A stretch of 64,000 nucleotides of DNA from Streptomyces sp. NBC_00344 (GCF_036088315.1 NZ_CP107996.1:3180501-3244500), one strand, 5' to 3'. Shown: positions 45,193 to 54,440, counted from the stretch's first letter. Numbers and translations are program-made. Notes: a model not told the origin generated them from the sequence alone.

Positions 45193-46568
45193 ACGCTGCT
45201 CAACGTCTTCGGCCCGGTCAGCGCCCACCAGGCGACGAGCCCGAACACAATGCCGGTCAGCGCGGTCGAAGGGCCGCCGATGTCGGCGTACAGGAAGTCG
45301 ACGGTCTGCCAGATCATCAGTCCGGCCGCCATCAGCCCGCAGTCCTCGGCGGAGTGCCGGGACCGGCGTGCGGCGAACAGCCTGCGCACCGACCCCACGA
45401 GCAGCGCGGCCCAGCTGCCGGCCAGTGCGGTGATTCCGGTCAGGCCCTGCTCGCTGAGGACCAGCAGATACATGTTGTGCGGGGAGAGCAGCGGCTGCCG
45501 CTGAAAGGCCCGGCCCGCGCCCTCGGTGTCACTGCCCGACGAGAGTCCGAGCGACGAGTCCCCGTCGCGGTGAGCGGGGAAGCCCTTGAGGCCCACGCCG
45601 GTCGCCGGCTCCGCGCGCCACATGCTCACCGCGGCGGCCCACATGGTGTACCGGTCGGTGACCGACTGGTCGGGGGCGTCGGTGACCCGGGTGATGCTGC
45701 TGACCCGTGCCTGGATGAGCTCGGTCCCGATCCCGAACCCGCCGATCAGCACCACCGCGACGGCGACCAGGGTGCACAGCACGCGGCTCGCCGTACGGAG
45801 ACCGGCGAACAGCACGATCACCAGACCGGCGAGCAGGGTGGCGATCCAGGACCCCCGGCTGAAGGAGAGTGCCAGCGGGACGACCAGAGCCAGGGCCAGG
45901 GCGATCGCGGCGGGACGCAGCCGGCGTGCGGCAGCGCCGGCCGGGCGCAGGGCGACGCCGGTGGTGATCACCAGGCCGTACGCGACGACCGTGGCCATGC
46001 CCATGACGTCGGTGGGTCCGAAGGTGCCGACCGCCCGGATGTCGGAGCCCATGTAGGAGGCGCCGGTGCGGGTGGCGTACTGGACGACGCCGAAGGCCCC
46101 CTGGATCACGGCGAGCACCACGAAGGAACCGGCGAGCACCCGGAAGTCCCGGGCGTCCCTGAGCAGCAGGACCACCGCGGCCGGGACCAGAACGAAGATC
46201 TGGACGTAGCGTACGAAGCCCGGCAGCGCCGCGGCCGGGTCACCCGCCGTGACGGTGGCGACCGCGATGCCCACCGCCGGGACGCCGAGCACCACGGCTG
46301 CCGCCGGGGTCAGCGGCCGGGTCCTGCGGCGGAGCAGGCGCACCGCGCAGAACACCACCAGGAGCACCGACGCCACGTCGGCGGCGGAGATGTTGGTGGA
46401 GGTGCTCGACCCGTTCCCGTACGCGACCGGGTCGGCCAGGAGCAGCACGGGCGCCACCGCCGGTGCGAGCGGCCACCAGTGGGACAGGCCGCGGCGTGGG
46501 GGCGTCCCGGTATGTGCCGGCCGGTCGGGAGCGGGGCTGTACCGGGCGGGGCCGGTCAGGAGGGCCAC
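45189..46568 (-). CDS. O-antigen ligase/Wzy-type polymerase
   Basis: A 459-residue membrane protein with about 11 hydrophobic helices. The long periplasmic loop before the C-terminal helices holds ARVSSITRVTDAPDQSVTDR near 310 and TGVGLKGFPAHRDG near 345, then SPHNMYLLVLSEQGLTG near 385, a typical Wzy/WaaL pattern. The GTG at 46568 is supported by GGGGGGAAG just upstream and lies two bases after the sugar-transferase stop. A longer in-frame extension to 47249 runs antisense-like through the sugar-transferase gene and was rejected. Confidence 0.87.
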   Translation of the reverse strand: MALLTGPARYSPAPDRPAHTGTPPRRGLSHWWPLAPAVAPVLLLADPVAYGNGSSTSTNISAADVASVLLVVFCAVRLLRRRTRPLTPAAAVVLGVPAVGIAVATVTAGDPAAALPGFVRYVQIFVLVPAAVVLLLRDARDFRVLAGSFVVLAVIQGAFGVVQYATRTGASYMGSDIRAVGTFGPTDVMGMATVVAYGLVITTGVALRPAGAAARRLRPAAIALALALVVPLALSFSRGSWIATLLAGLVIVLFAGLRTASRVLCTLVAVAVVLIGGFGIGTELIQARVSSITRVTDAPDQSVTDRYTMWAAAVSMWRAEPATGVGLKGFPAHRDGDSSLGLSSGSDTEGAGRAFQRQPLLSPHNMYLLVLSEQGLTGITALAGSWAALLVGSVRRLFAARRSRHSAEDCGLMAAGLMIWQTVDFLYADIGGPSTALTGIVFGLVAWWALTGPKTLSSV

Positions 46569-46570
46569 GG

Positions 46571-48052
46571 TCAGCTTCCCCCCAGCCGGAGGAGAGAGGT
46601 CGCCGTGCGGGCCAGGATGCAGACGTCCTGCCAGAGCGACCAGGTGTCGATGTAGAGGTTGTCGAATCGGGCACGGTCCTCGATGGAGGTGTCCCCGCGC
46701 AATCCGTTGACCTGGGCGAGGCCGGTGATACCGACCGGCATGCGATGTCTCGCCCGGTAGCCGGGATGCGCACCGGAGAACTTCGCCACGAAGTAGGGGC
46801 GCTCGGGCCGCGGCCCGACCAGGCTCATGTCGCCCCGCACCACGTTCCACAGCTGGGGCAGCTCGTCCAGCGAAGTCCGGCGCAGCAGTGTGCCGATCCG
46901 GCCCATCCGGTGATCCTGGGCGACGCTCCAGCGGGTCGCCGACTCGTGTTCGTCCGCCGGGCGCAGCGTGCGGAACTTCAGCAGGGTGAAGGGGCGTCCC
47001 CCGACGCCGACACGCTCCTGGCGGAAGACGACACCTGGTCCGTCGCAGACCCGCACGGCCAGTGCGCACAGCGCCATCACCGGCGCGGCCACCAGCAGGG
47101 CCGGCAGCGCCAGCGAGATGTCGAGCCCGCGCTTGCCCCAGTGCTGTGCCCGGTGTGCGGGAGCCGCGCCCAACGGCCGGACGGCGAAACCCCAGAGGTG
47201 ATCGACGGGGGCGCCCGCCACCTCGTGGCCCGCCGGGCCGACCAGCCACATCCGTACGCCGTGCTCGGCCAGCAGTTGCAGCAGCCCGGTGTCCTCGGGG
47301 CCGGTGCCGGGCCCGAGGAAGAGGGCGTGGCGCACCGAGGTCTGGATGACGGCCCGGCCGATGTCCTCATGGGTGGCCAGTACCGGCAGAACCGGCGGTT
47401 CCTGGTCATCGGCATCGTCCGGGGCGGCCGGGCCGGTCCCGACGATGCCCACGGGGCGCATCCCGTAGCCGGGGTGCGCGTACAGCGCGGCGCCGACCTG
47501 CTGGGCGGCGGCGCCATCACCGATGATCAGCGTGGAGCGGGTGCGGCGAGCGGCGAGCCACCTTCCGCCCCGGTGGACGAGGGCCCGGCCGGCGCAGCCG
47601 ATGACGGTCTGCGCGGTCACCGCGGCGGCCAGCACCTGCCAGTCCGGCGCCTGCCGGTCCCCGAAGGACGCGAGTGCCGTGTCGGCGGTGCACCACACGA
47701 TCAGCGCGTGGCATGTCAGCGCGGGCAGTTCGAACAGCGCCGAAGGCGAGAGCCGGCGTACATGCAGGCCCCGGCGGGTGTGCAGGGCCAGCAGCAGCGC
47801 GGCCAGCGGCACGATCAGCACGGCCGGGAGGCGCAGTCCTGGCACCACCGCGATGGTGAGCAGCATCGCGAGCACATCCGCGGCGATCAGCGGGGCTCCT
47901 GAACGGCCGCGCCGTGTGAGCGCCCGCCCGGTGAGGGTGTGCCCGGCGTCCGACCGCCGTGGAGGATGGATCGCCGGTGCCAGGGACTGTACGGCCGTTG
48001 CCCGGCCGGCGTCCCGGCCGGTGTGGGGAGCTTGGGCGCTGTCCATCGTCAT
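46571..48052 (-). CDS. Polyprenyl-phosphate sugar-1-phosphate transferase (WbaP/GumD type)
   Basis: A 493-residue membrane enzyme that starts repeat-unit synthesis by loading a sugar 1-phosphate onto undecaprenyl phosphate. The N-terminal half has about four helices and a nucleotide-binding-like Rossmann segment (RSTLIIGDGAAAQQVGAALY near 175). The C-terminal transferase domain carries KRGLDISLALPALLVAAPVM near 300, FRQERVGVGGRPFTLLKFRT near 335, DELPQLWNVVRGDMSLVGPR near 390. The ATG at 48052 overlaps the GT4 stop by four bases. Confidence 0.93.
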   Translation of the reverse strand: MTMDSAQAPHTGRDAGRATAVQSLAPAIHPPRRSDAGHTLTGRALTRRGRSGAPLIAADVLAMLLTIAVVPGLRLPAVLIVPLAALLLALHTRRGLHVRRLSPSALFELPALTCHALIVWCTADTALASFGDRQAPDWQVLAAAVTAQTVIGCAGRALVHRGGRWLAARRTRSTLIIGDGAAAQQVGAALYAHPGYGMRPVGIVGTGPAAPDDADDQEPPVLPVLATHEDIGRAVIQTSVRHALFLGPGTGPEDTGLLQLLAEHGVRMWLVGPAGHEVAGAPVDHLWGFAVRPLGAAPAHRAQHWGKRGLDISLALPALLVAAPVMALCALAVRVCDGPGVVFRQERVGVGGRPFTLLKFRTLRPADEHESATRWSVAQDHRMGRIGTLLRRTSLDELPQLWNVVRGDMSLVGPRPERPYFVAKFSGAHPGYRARHRMPVGITGLAQVNGLRGDTSIEDRARFDNLYIDTWSLWQDVCILARTATSLLRLGGS

Positions 48053-49227
48053 CGGCTGATGCGCTCCCTCATCATCGGTTCGGACAGGCCGAGGAGGCGC
48101 CCGTACAGCTCGGAGACGGCGGTGGCGGTGTGCCGCACATCGAAGTTCGCCCGGGCGTGAGCTCCGGCCTGGCGGCCCAGCGAATCCCGCAGCCGCCGGT
48201 CCGTCAGCAGCCGTGCCACAGCGCCGGCCAGGGCCCGCGGATCGTCCGGCGGTACCAGCCCGTACCGGTGATGGCCCGGCGGCAGGCTCTCCCGCGCGCC
48301 GCTGACATCGGCCAGGACGACGGGCCGCCCGCAGGCCATGGCTTCCAGCGGGGCCAGCGCCATGCCTTCCCAGCGGGAGGGCAGTACCACCACATCGGCC
48401 GCCCGGAGCCAGCTGCTGGTGGTGTCGACCGCACCGGCGAAGAGCACACCGGACGGCGCGATCCTGCTGAGCCGTTCCCGGTCGGGACCGTCACCGACCA
48501 GCACCAGACGGGCCTCGGGCGCCACCCGGGTGATCTCCGGCCAGGCTCGCAGCAGTACGTCCTGCCCCTTCTGCCGGCAGAGGCGGCCCACACAGACCAC
48601 GACCGGCCCGGGGCCCGGGGTGCCGGACAGCAGCGGAAGAGTCCGGCGTACCGCTTCGGGGCCCGCGGCGTCGCCCCGGAACTCACTGAGGTCCACACCG
48701 TTGCGGATCACCGTCCAGCGGGCCGCGATTCCGGCCTTCTCCCCTGCTCTGCGCTCGGCTTCGCTGACGCAGAGGATGCGCTCGGCCCACCGGGCGGCAT
48801 ACCGCTCCCAGGCCAGTGCGGCCAGGGCGGTCGCGCCACCGACCGCGTCGAAGGACCAGGCGTGCGGCTGGAACACGGTGGGGACGCGCCCGCGTAAGGC
48901 GAGCCTCGCCGCCAGGCCGGCCTTGGCGCTGTGCGCGTGCACCACGTCGGGGCTGCTCGCACTGATGAGCCGGGCGGCCGAAACCGTCTCGGCCGCCAGG
49001 CCGGGGCCCGGCGCACGGCCGGCTCGCCAGCCGTGGACCTCTGCGCCCACGCCGGCCAGCTCACGGGACAGCGCGGTGCCCGGCGGACAGGCCACCACGG
49101 CTCTGATCCCCTCGCGCACCTGCGCCCGCACCAGGTCGGTGACCACGCGGGCGACTCCGCCCTCCACCGGCTGGAGGAGATGGAAAACCGTCAGCCGGCG
49201 GTTCGCGGTTCTGATTTTTGACTGCAC
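48049..49227 (-). CDS. GT4-family glycosyltransferase (second of two)
   Basis: A 392-residue cytoplasmic GT-B glycosyltransferase. The N-terminus has LLQPVEGGVARVVTDLVRAQ near 18. The C-terminal half holds VCVGRLCRQKGQDVLLRAWP near 215 and VVLPSRWEGMALAPLEAMAC near 287 (the EX7E region). The GTG at 49227 was chosen because AGAGAG precedes it and the upstream frame is not family-like. It is the first gene of the tight operon down to 39576. Confidence 0.9.
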   Translation of the reverse strand: MQSKIRTANRRLTVFHLLQPVEGGVARVVTDLVRAQVREGIRAVVACPPGTALSRELAGVGAEVHGWRAGRAPGPGLAAETVSAARLISASSPDVVHAHSAKAGLAARLALRGRVPTVFQPHAWSFDAVGGATALAALAWERYAARWAERILCVSEAERRAGEKAGIAARWTVIRNGVDLSEFRGDAAGPEAVRRTLPLLSGTPGPGPVVVCVGRLCRQKGQDVLLRAWPEITRVAPEARLVLVGDGPDRERLSRIAPSGVLFAGAVDTTSSWLRAADVVVLPSRWEGMALAPLEAMACGRPVVLADVSGARESLPPGHHRYGLVPPDDPRALAGAVARLLTDRRLRDSLGRQAGAHARANFDVRHTATAVSELYGRLLGLSEPMMRERISR

Positions 49228-49288
49228 GTGCGGCTCTCTTTGTGCCTGGCCCGCCGAGCGGGCTCCGAGGAGCGCGGAAAGTTGAGGC

Positions 49289-50383
49289 TCAGCGCTGAGA
49301 ATCCGCCTGCACGAAGAGTGCCCCGAGAAAATACCCGCGGTTTTCGGCGGAGAAATGAAAGCCCAGGCTGTCCCCGCCATGGGAGAGAGCCCGCTTCAGG
49401 TCGAATACGTCCGAGTCATAACCGAGCGTATTCACATAAGCAGGTTGCCGATCGGTCAGAACGCTGCCGAACTCCGTGATCGTTGAATTCATCACGTTGT
49501 TCACCGGGTTGGCCGAATTACTCAGCGGGAAAACCATGCGGCTGCCCGCTGTGACGCTCAGGCTGTCGCCCGTGACGTCGCGGTCACCGTCGTAGGCGAC
49601 GACACCCACCCGGCCGGCGGCTCCGGCGGGGATACCCAGCCCTGACAGGGTCACCGACCGCCTCGGCAGATCCGCTCCGAGCGCCTCGAAACCGTCCCAG
49701 AGCACCAGATGGCGCAGCGGCTGCTGCTCGTTCTCGTAGGCGACGACCAGTGTCCAGCCGCCCCAGGCGCCGACCGCGGACTTCCCCCTGGCGACATTGA
49801 TCTGCGCCACTGTGTAGATACCGGCACCGCTGTTGCGGACCAGGGGGGTCACGTCGGCCGATGCCTGAAAGGCGTCGCTGCCGTCGGCGGTGCGATGGGC
49901 TCCCGCGGTGTCGGCGAGTACCGCCTTGTAATCACCGCCCTGCTCGGCGATGAGTACCCGTCCGTCGTCCTTGGGCGGCTTCTGCTCGCCGACCCGCAGA
50001 TTGCCGCCCCAGTAGAGCCGCGCGTAACTGACCCGGGAGCCGGCCGGCAGCGTCAGCCGGGCGCGGGTGGAGTTGTAGGTGTTGCGGTCCTTGTCGACGT
50101 CGCTGTACAGCATGTCGAAGTCGCTGTTGACGCCGCCCGCTCCGTGCTGGACCTGCGCACACGAGGAGGTCCCGGCGGAGGCCGCGGGCCGGCAGCTGAT
50201 CGCGGAGTTGGCCGCAGTGGCGATTCCGCCGTGCTGCACCGAGTGATAGCGCTGAGCGAAAGGGACCCGGGCCGCTTCCTGCGGAACGGATACTGCGGGC
50301 GCGGAAAGAAGCGTGCCCGAAAGGGCTACACATGACAGTACGCCCACGGCATACCGCACAGCGGGACCCGTCGATTCTCTCAT
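49289..50383 (-). CDS. Secreted DUF3344-like protein
   Basis: A 364-residue exported protein from the ATG at 50383 (GGGAGAGCC upstream; a TTG at 50404 is a poor alternative). A signal peptide covers about residues 1-33. The mature part contains LTLPAGSRVSYARLYWGGNL near 112 and VGAWGGWTLVVAYENEQQPL near 205, typical of actinobacterial surface beta-rich proteins. It ends with YFLGALFVQADSQR. No catalytic motif is seen. It is 61 bases upstream of the glycopolymer operon and may be cotranscribed, perhaps as a surface component that binds the polymer. Confidence 0.78.
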   Translation of the reverse strand: MRESTGPAVRYAVGVLSCVALSGTLLSAPAVSVPQEAARVPFAQRYHSVQHGGIATAANSAISCRPAASAGTSSCAQVQHGAGGVNSDFDMLYSDVDKDRNTYNSTRARLTLPAGSRVSYARLYWGGNLRVGEQKPPKDDGRVLIAEQGGDYKAVLADTAGAHRTADGSDAFQASADVTPLVRNSGAGIYTVAQINVARGKSAVGAWGGWTLVVAYENEQQPLRHLVLWDGFEALGADLPRRSVTLSGLGIPAGAAGRVGVVAYDGDRDVTGDSLSVTAGSRMVFPLSNSANPVNNVMNSTITEFGSVLTDRQPAYVNTLGYDSDVFDLKRALSHGGDSLGFHFSAENRGYFLGALFVQADSQR

Positions 50384-50864
50384 TGACTGGCTCTCCCGTT
50401 TCAATAAAAGCGACCAAGCAGTAGTGCACTTTGTCAGAAATCCAGTTGGAAATCACGCAGGACTCGCACGTACCGCCGTTCGGACGTTGCCAGTAAACCG
50501 ACGGATTTCTCCGCCACACCGGCCTCGGGTCACCAAAAGAGGCCAAGAAAGATCCGAACGGGTGATGGCGTGTATCGCTCGGCTGCCGGCCCGTCGCGAC
50601 GGCGCCCGCCGCCCTCTCGTCCGGGCCTTCCGGCGGCCGTGACGGACGTCCTGTACGCGGGACCGGCGACCCGGTGCAAGGGCTCAGTGAGCAGGCTCGG
50701 TGAACGGGTTCGGCGAACGGGCTCAAGAAACGCGCCGGGCCGGGGTTTCCGTTGCGCGGAGAAGTCGTTAGGCAAGGCGACGGCGGCGCATCAGCATCTC
50801 CTTGATGGTGCCGTGGCGCGAGAGTCGCAGCTGTGAACAGCGCCGCCGGAGAAAGGTACGCGAA
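50384..50864. other. Divergent intergenic region, partly AT-rich
   Basis: A gap of 481 bases between two divergent secreted-protein genes. The part next to 50400-50460 is noticeably AT-richer than the surroundings and probably holds the promoter of the DUF3344-like gene. Short near-repeats of GGTGAACGGG/GGCGAACGGG occur near 50700-50725. No RNA gene or convincing ORF was found. Confidence 0.55.
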
Positions 50865-51164
50865 ATGAAGTACTCGAAGGTTGCTGCGGTCGTTGCCGGT
50901 TCCGTGATGGCGATGGGTGCCGGTGCGGCCTCCGCCGCCCCCGCGTTCGCCGCGGAGAGCGCGGCCGTGCCGTCCACGGTGCTCTCCGGCGGCCTGGCCA
51001 GTACGGCGCAGACGCTGCAGGGTGGCTCGAAGTCACCGGTGTCCACGGTCACCGGTGCGGCGGGCAGCCTGGTGAAGGCCAAGAACGACGCCCCCCAGAA
51101 GGTCCTCTCCAGCGCGGCCCACGCCACCCCCATGCTCGGCGGTGTGCAGCTCGGCCAGGGCTGA
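50865..51164 (+). CDS. Small secreted protein
   Basis: A 99-residue protein with a clear signal peptide (MKYSKVAAVVAGSVMAMGAG to about residue 30, cleavage after AFA). The mature ~69 residues are Ala/Gly/Ser/Thr-rich (SGGLASTAQTLQGGSKSPVS) with no cysteines. The ATG at 50865 has GGAGAAAGG upstream, and a terminator follows. Similar short proteins occur in Streptomyces; no function is known to me. Confidence 0.8.
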   Translation: MKYSKVAAVVAGSVMAMGAGAASAAPAFAAESAAVPSTVLSGGLASTAQTLQGGSKSPVSTVTGAAGSLVKAKNDAPQKVLSSAAHATPMLGGVQLGQG

Positions 51165-51177
51165 GTCCCCCTGCCCT

Positions 51178-51215
51178 GAAATGGCGGTACCCGCACCGGC
51201 GGGTACCGCCATTTC
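51178..51215 (+). terminator. Perfect 17-bp hairpin
   Basis: Arms 51178-51194 and 51199-51215 are exact complements with a 4-base loop, 13 bases after the small secreted protein stop. Confidence 0.9.
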
Positions 51216-51365
51216 CGTCATATTTGACGACTATGTACCCTTTTGCGATGACCGGCCGGGAGGGCGGTGTTGATCCGCTGAGGGCTACCTGAGCGACACA
51301 GATCACCGCCTCGCCCGGTACATCGCGGCCGGATAAGTGGGTACTCTCAGCACGGACTGAATTAA

Positions 51366-51380
51366 GTTACTGCTTAGTAA
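51366..51380. promoter_or_regulatory. Candidate operator upstream of the EtfD-like gene
   Basis: TTACT-N4-AGTAA (TTACTGCTTAGTAA) is a short inverted repeat about 40 bases before the start codon, in an AT-rich island. Its size and position fit a TetR-type operator, perhaps for a fatty-acid-responsive repressor. No cognate regulator is in the window. Confidence 0.55.
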
Positions 51381-51417
51381 TTGTGGAATCCCCACCTCGC
51401 AGGCCCGAGGAGCCCCC

Positions 51418-53691
51418 ATGCAACTCGCCGCGATCATTGTGTCGCTGGTACTCGCCGTGGTCGGTATCGCGCTGTTCGCCCGAGCCATCGCGCAGATCTA
51501 CCGCTATGTGCGGCTCGGCCAGGACGTCCCCGCGGGCACCCGCACGGACGAACCGGTCAAGCGCACCGTCACGGTGGTCAAGGAGTTCCTCGGCCACACC
51601 CGGATGAGTCAGTGGGGCATCGTCGGCTTCGCGCACTGGTTCGTGGCCGTCGGTTTCTTCTCCCTCGTACTGACCCTCGTGAACGCCATGGGCCAGCTCT
51701 TCAAGGCCGACTGGACGCTGCCGGTCATCGGCAACTGGCTGCCGTACGAGATGTTCGTCGAGTTCATCGGTGTGATGACCACGCTCGGCATCCTCACGCT
51801 GATCGTGATCCGGCAGCTCTCGCTGCCCACCCGCGCCGGCCGTAAGTCCCGCTTCGCCGGTTCCAACTTCGGCCAGGCGTACTTCGTCGAGGCCGTCATC
51901 CTCATCATCGGCCTGGCGATCTACACGCTGCGCGGGCTCGAGGGTGCGCTGGCAGGCGTGCACGGCTACGAGGCCGCCTACTTCGCGTCGTACCCGCTGG
52001 TCGCCGCGTTCAAGGGCATCAGCGTCTCCACGCTGCAGAACCTGGTCTACCTGACCGCCATGATCAAGATCGGGACGTCGTTCGTCTGGATGATCACGGT
52101 CGGCCTCAAGACCGACATGGGTGTCGCCTGGCACCGCTTCCTCGCCTTCCCGAACATCTGGTTCAAGCGCGAACAGGACGGCTCGGTCGCCCTGGGTGCC
52201 CTGCAGCCGATGACATCGGGCGGTAAGGAGATCGACTTCGAGGACCCGGGCGAGGACGACATCTTCGGTGTGTCCCAGGTCGAGCAGTTCTCCTGGAAGG
52301 GCCTGCTGGACTTCTCCACCTGCACGGAATGCGGCCGCTGCCAGTCGCAGTGCCCCGCGTGGAACACCGGCAAGCCGCTCTCCCCGAAGCTCCTGATCAT
52401 GTCGCTGCGCGACCACGCGCACGCCAAGGCCCCGTATCTGCTGGCCGGCGGCGGCAAGAACATGGAGGGCGAGGAGCAGGCGACCGAGGAACAGCTCAAG
52501 GACGTGCCCGCCGCGGCGCTGGCCGAGGCCGAGCGGCCGCTGATCGGCACCCTCGAGGAGAACGGGGTCATCGACCCGGACGTCCTGTGGTCCTGCACCA
52601 CCTGCGGCGCCTGCGTCGAGCAGTGCCCGGTCGACATCGAGCACATCGACCACATCGTCGACATGCGCCGCTACCAGGTGATGATCGAGTCCGCGTTCCC
52701 GTCCGAGGCGGGCACGATGCTCAAGAACCTGGAGAAGAAGGGCAACCCCTGGGGGCTCGCCAAGAAGCAGCGCGTCGAGTGGACCAAGGAGGTCGACTTC
52801 GAGGTCCCGATCGTCGGCCAGGACGTCGATGACCTCACCGAGGTCGACTACCTCTACTGGGTCGGCTGCGCCGGCGCCCTCGAGGACCGGGCGAAGAAGA
52901 CCACCAAGGCTTTCGCCGAGCTGCTGCACATCGCGGGTGTCAAGTTCGCGATCATGGGCGGCGACGAGAAGTGCACCGGTGACTCCGCCCGCCGCCTGGG
53001 CAACGAGCCGCTGTTCCAGCAGCTCGGCCAGGAGAACGTGGCGATGCTGAACATGGCGTACGGCGAGGACGACGAGGACGCGGCCACCAGGAAGCCGAAG
53101 GCGTCGAAGAAGATCGTCGCGACCTGCCCGCACTGCTTCAACACCATCGCGAACGAGTACCCGCAGCTCGGCGGCGAGTACGAGGTCATCCACCACACCC
53201 AGCTGCTCCAGCACCTGGTCGACGAGGGCAAGCTGATCCCCGTCACCCCGGTCGAGGGTCTGATCACGTACCACGACCCCTGCTACCTGGGCCGCCACAA
53301 CAAGGTCTACACGCCGCCGCGCGAGATCATCGCGAAGGTGCCCGGTCTGCGGAGCGAGGAGATGCACCGCCACAAGGAGCGCGGCTTCTGCTGCGGCGCC
53401 GGCGGTGCCCGGATGTGGATGGAGGAGCGGATCGGCAAGCGCATCAACAACGAGCGGGTCGACGAAGCCCTCTCCCTCAACCCGGACATCGTCTCCACTG
53501 CCTGCCCGTTCTGCCTGGTGATGCTGACCGACTCGGTCAACGGCAAGAAGAACGACGGCAAGGCGAAGGAATCGCTCCAGGTCGTGGATGTCGCGCAGCT
53601 GCTGCTCGACTCGGTGAAGGTCCCGGTCGACCCGGCCGGTGAGGCTGCCGCCGAGGACGCGCCGGAGCCGGAGCCCGAGCCCGCTCAGTAG
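51418..53691 (+). CDS. EtfD-like membrane iron-sulfur oxidoreductase
   Basis: A 757-residue protein. The N-terminal ~210 residues contain about five membrane helices resembling a NarI/HdrE-type cytochrome domain. Two 4Fe-4S motifs follow: CTECGRCQSQCP near 302 and CTTCGACVEQCP near 394. The C-terminal part has two CCG-type domains (CPHCFNTIANEYP near 571, HDPCYLGRHN near 620, FCCGAGG near 660, ACPFC near 697). This matches the mycobacterial EtfD family, which passes electrons from the electron-transfer flavoprotein to menaquinone during fatty-acid oxidation. Other HdrD-like roles are possible. The ATG at 51418 has GAGGAG upstream. Confidence 0.88.
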   Translation: MQLAAIIVSLVLAVVGIALFARAIAQIYRYVRLGQDVPAGTRTDEPVKRTVTVVKEFLGHTRMSQWGIVGFAHWFVAVGFFSLVLTLVNAMGQLFKADWTLPVIGNWLPYEMFVEFIGVMTTLGILTLIVIRQLSLPTRAGRKSRFAGSNFGQAYFVEAVILIIGLAIYTLRGLEGALAGVHGYEAAYFASYPLVAAFKGISVSTLQNLVYLTAMIKIGTSFVWMITVGLKTDMGVAWHRFLAFPNIWFKREQDGSVALGALQPMTSGGKEIDFEDPGEDDIFGVSQVEQFSWKGLLDFSTCTECGRCQSQCPAWNTGKPLSPKLLIMSLRDHAHAKAPYLLAGGGKNMEGEEQATEEQLKDVPAAALAEAERPLIGTLEENGVIDPDVLWSCTTCGACVEQCPVDIEHIDHIVDMRRYQVMIESAFPSEAGTMLKNLEKKGNPWGLAKKQRVEWTKEVDFEVPIVGQDVDDLTEVDYLYWVGCAGALEDRAKKTTKAFAELLHIAGVKFAIMGGDEKCTGDSARRLGNEPLFQQLGQENVAMLNMAYGEDDEDAATRKPKASKKIVATCPHCFNTIANEYPQLGGEYEVIHHTQLLQHLVDEGKLIPVTPVEGLITYHDPCYLGRHNKVYTPPREIIAKVPGLRSEEMHRHKERGFCCGAGGARMWMEERIGKRINNERVDEALSLNPDIVSTACPFCLVMLTDSVNGKKNDGKAKESLQVVDVAQLLLDSVKVPVDPAGEAAAEDAPEPEPEPAQ

Positions 53692-53995
53692 TCCCCCGCA
53701 GGGGCGCCCTTGCACGGCAGTCCTTGCACGAAGTCCCCGCACGAACGAGAGGGGCCGGATCGCCTTCGTAGCGATCTGGCCCCTCTCGCGTTTCCCTCCA
53801 GGCGCTCGTTCACCACGCGATCACACCTGCCCCGCTTTCCCTTCGCATCCCGTACAACCATCCGGCCCCACCGGAAGTCTCTTCTCTGCCGAACACCTGT
53901 GCCTCCAGCGGCCATTGCCGCAGACCCGGCACAGCGTTCCGCGCCCCCGTCCACCGCGGGTGCCCCGGCACCGCACGGCGCAGGAGAAGACCCGC
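53692..53995. other. Intergenic region with terminator
   Basis: A gap of 304 bases between the EtfD-like gene and the deleted FG-GAP paralogue. Near-duplicate CTTGCACG units occur at 53709-53730, and the terminator lies at 53746-53788. The rest probably holds the promoter of the downstream duplicated gene pair. Confidence 0.55.
53746..53788 (+). terminator. 18-bp hairpin downstream of the EtfD-like gene
   Basis: Arms 53746-53763 and 53771-53788 pair over 18 bases with one G-U and a 7-base loop. Confidence 0.88.
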
Positions 53996-54370
53996 ATGCA
54001 GCACCGTCTCCGTACCGCCCTCGCAGCAGCGGCCACCGCTGACCTCACCGGCAGCCCGCTGGCCGCAGGAGCGGACGGCGCATCCGCCGCACCCTCCGGG
54101 CGGCAGGGCGACTTCAACCGGGACGGGTGCCGCGACCTCGCGAGCGCCACGCGGATGTCCTCGGCCGGCGGCAAGCAGGACACAGGTGGCGTCATCGTCG
54201 TGCACGGCGCCGCCAAGAGGCTGGATCCCTCCCGCCGCACGGTCATCGCCACCTATCTGCGCGGTGCTCCCGGCGCCGGTTTCCCGGCCACCGGGTCGAT
54301 CGGCTTCGGCCCCGGCTCGCCCGGCCGGCCCACCTCCTGCGGCGACTTCGGCGACCGGCTCACCGGCTGA
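53996..54370 (+). pseudogene. Internally deleted paralogue of the FG-GAP protein
   Basis: A 124-residue frame whose signal peptide (MQHRLRTALAAAATADL) and first calcium-binding repeat (QGDFNRDGCRDLA) closely match the next gene. After one and a half blades it ends in GDFGDRLTG, which resembles the C-terminus of the intact gene (GSGLTG). Six of seven beta-propeller blades are missing, so a stable propeller cannot form. It looks like an ancient tandem duplicate that lost its middle by an in-frame deletion. Expression as a small secreted protein remains possible. Confidence 0.65.
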
Positions 54371-54440
54371 CGCCGGCCGCCCTCCACACGAGCCACCCCC
54401 CGCACCCCATCGGCCCCTGCCGACCAGAGGAGAACTCTCC

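Noticed and set aside
46569..47249. In-frame extension of the Wzy-like gene to 47249.
   Set aside because: It would overlap the sugar-transferase gene by nearly 700 bases, and a GTG with a good ribosome binding site lies at 46568.
51367..53742. A long minus-strand frame opposite the EtfD-like gene (791 codons).
   Set aside because: The plus-strand protein has clear iron-sulfur and CCG motifs; the opposite frame is Arg/Leu/Asp-rich with no family features.
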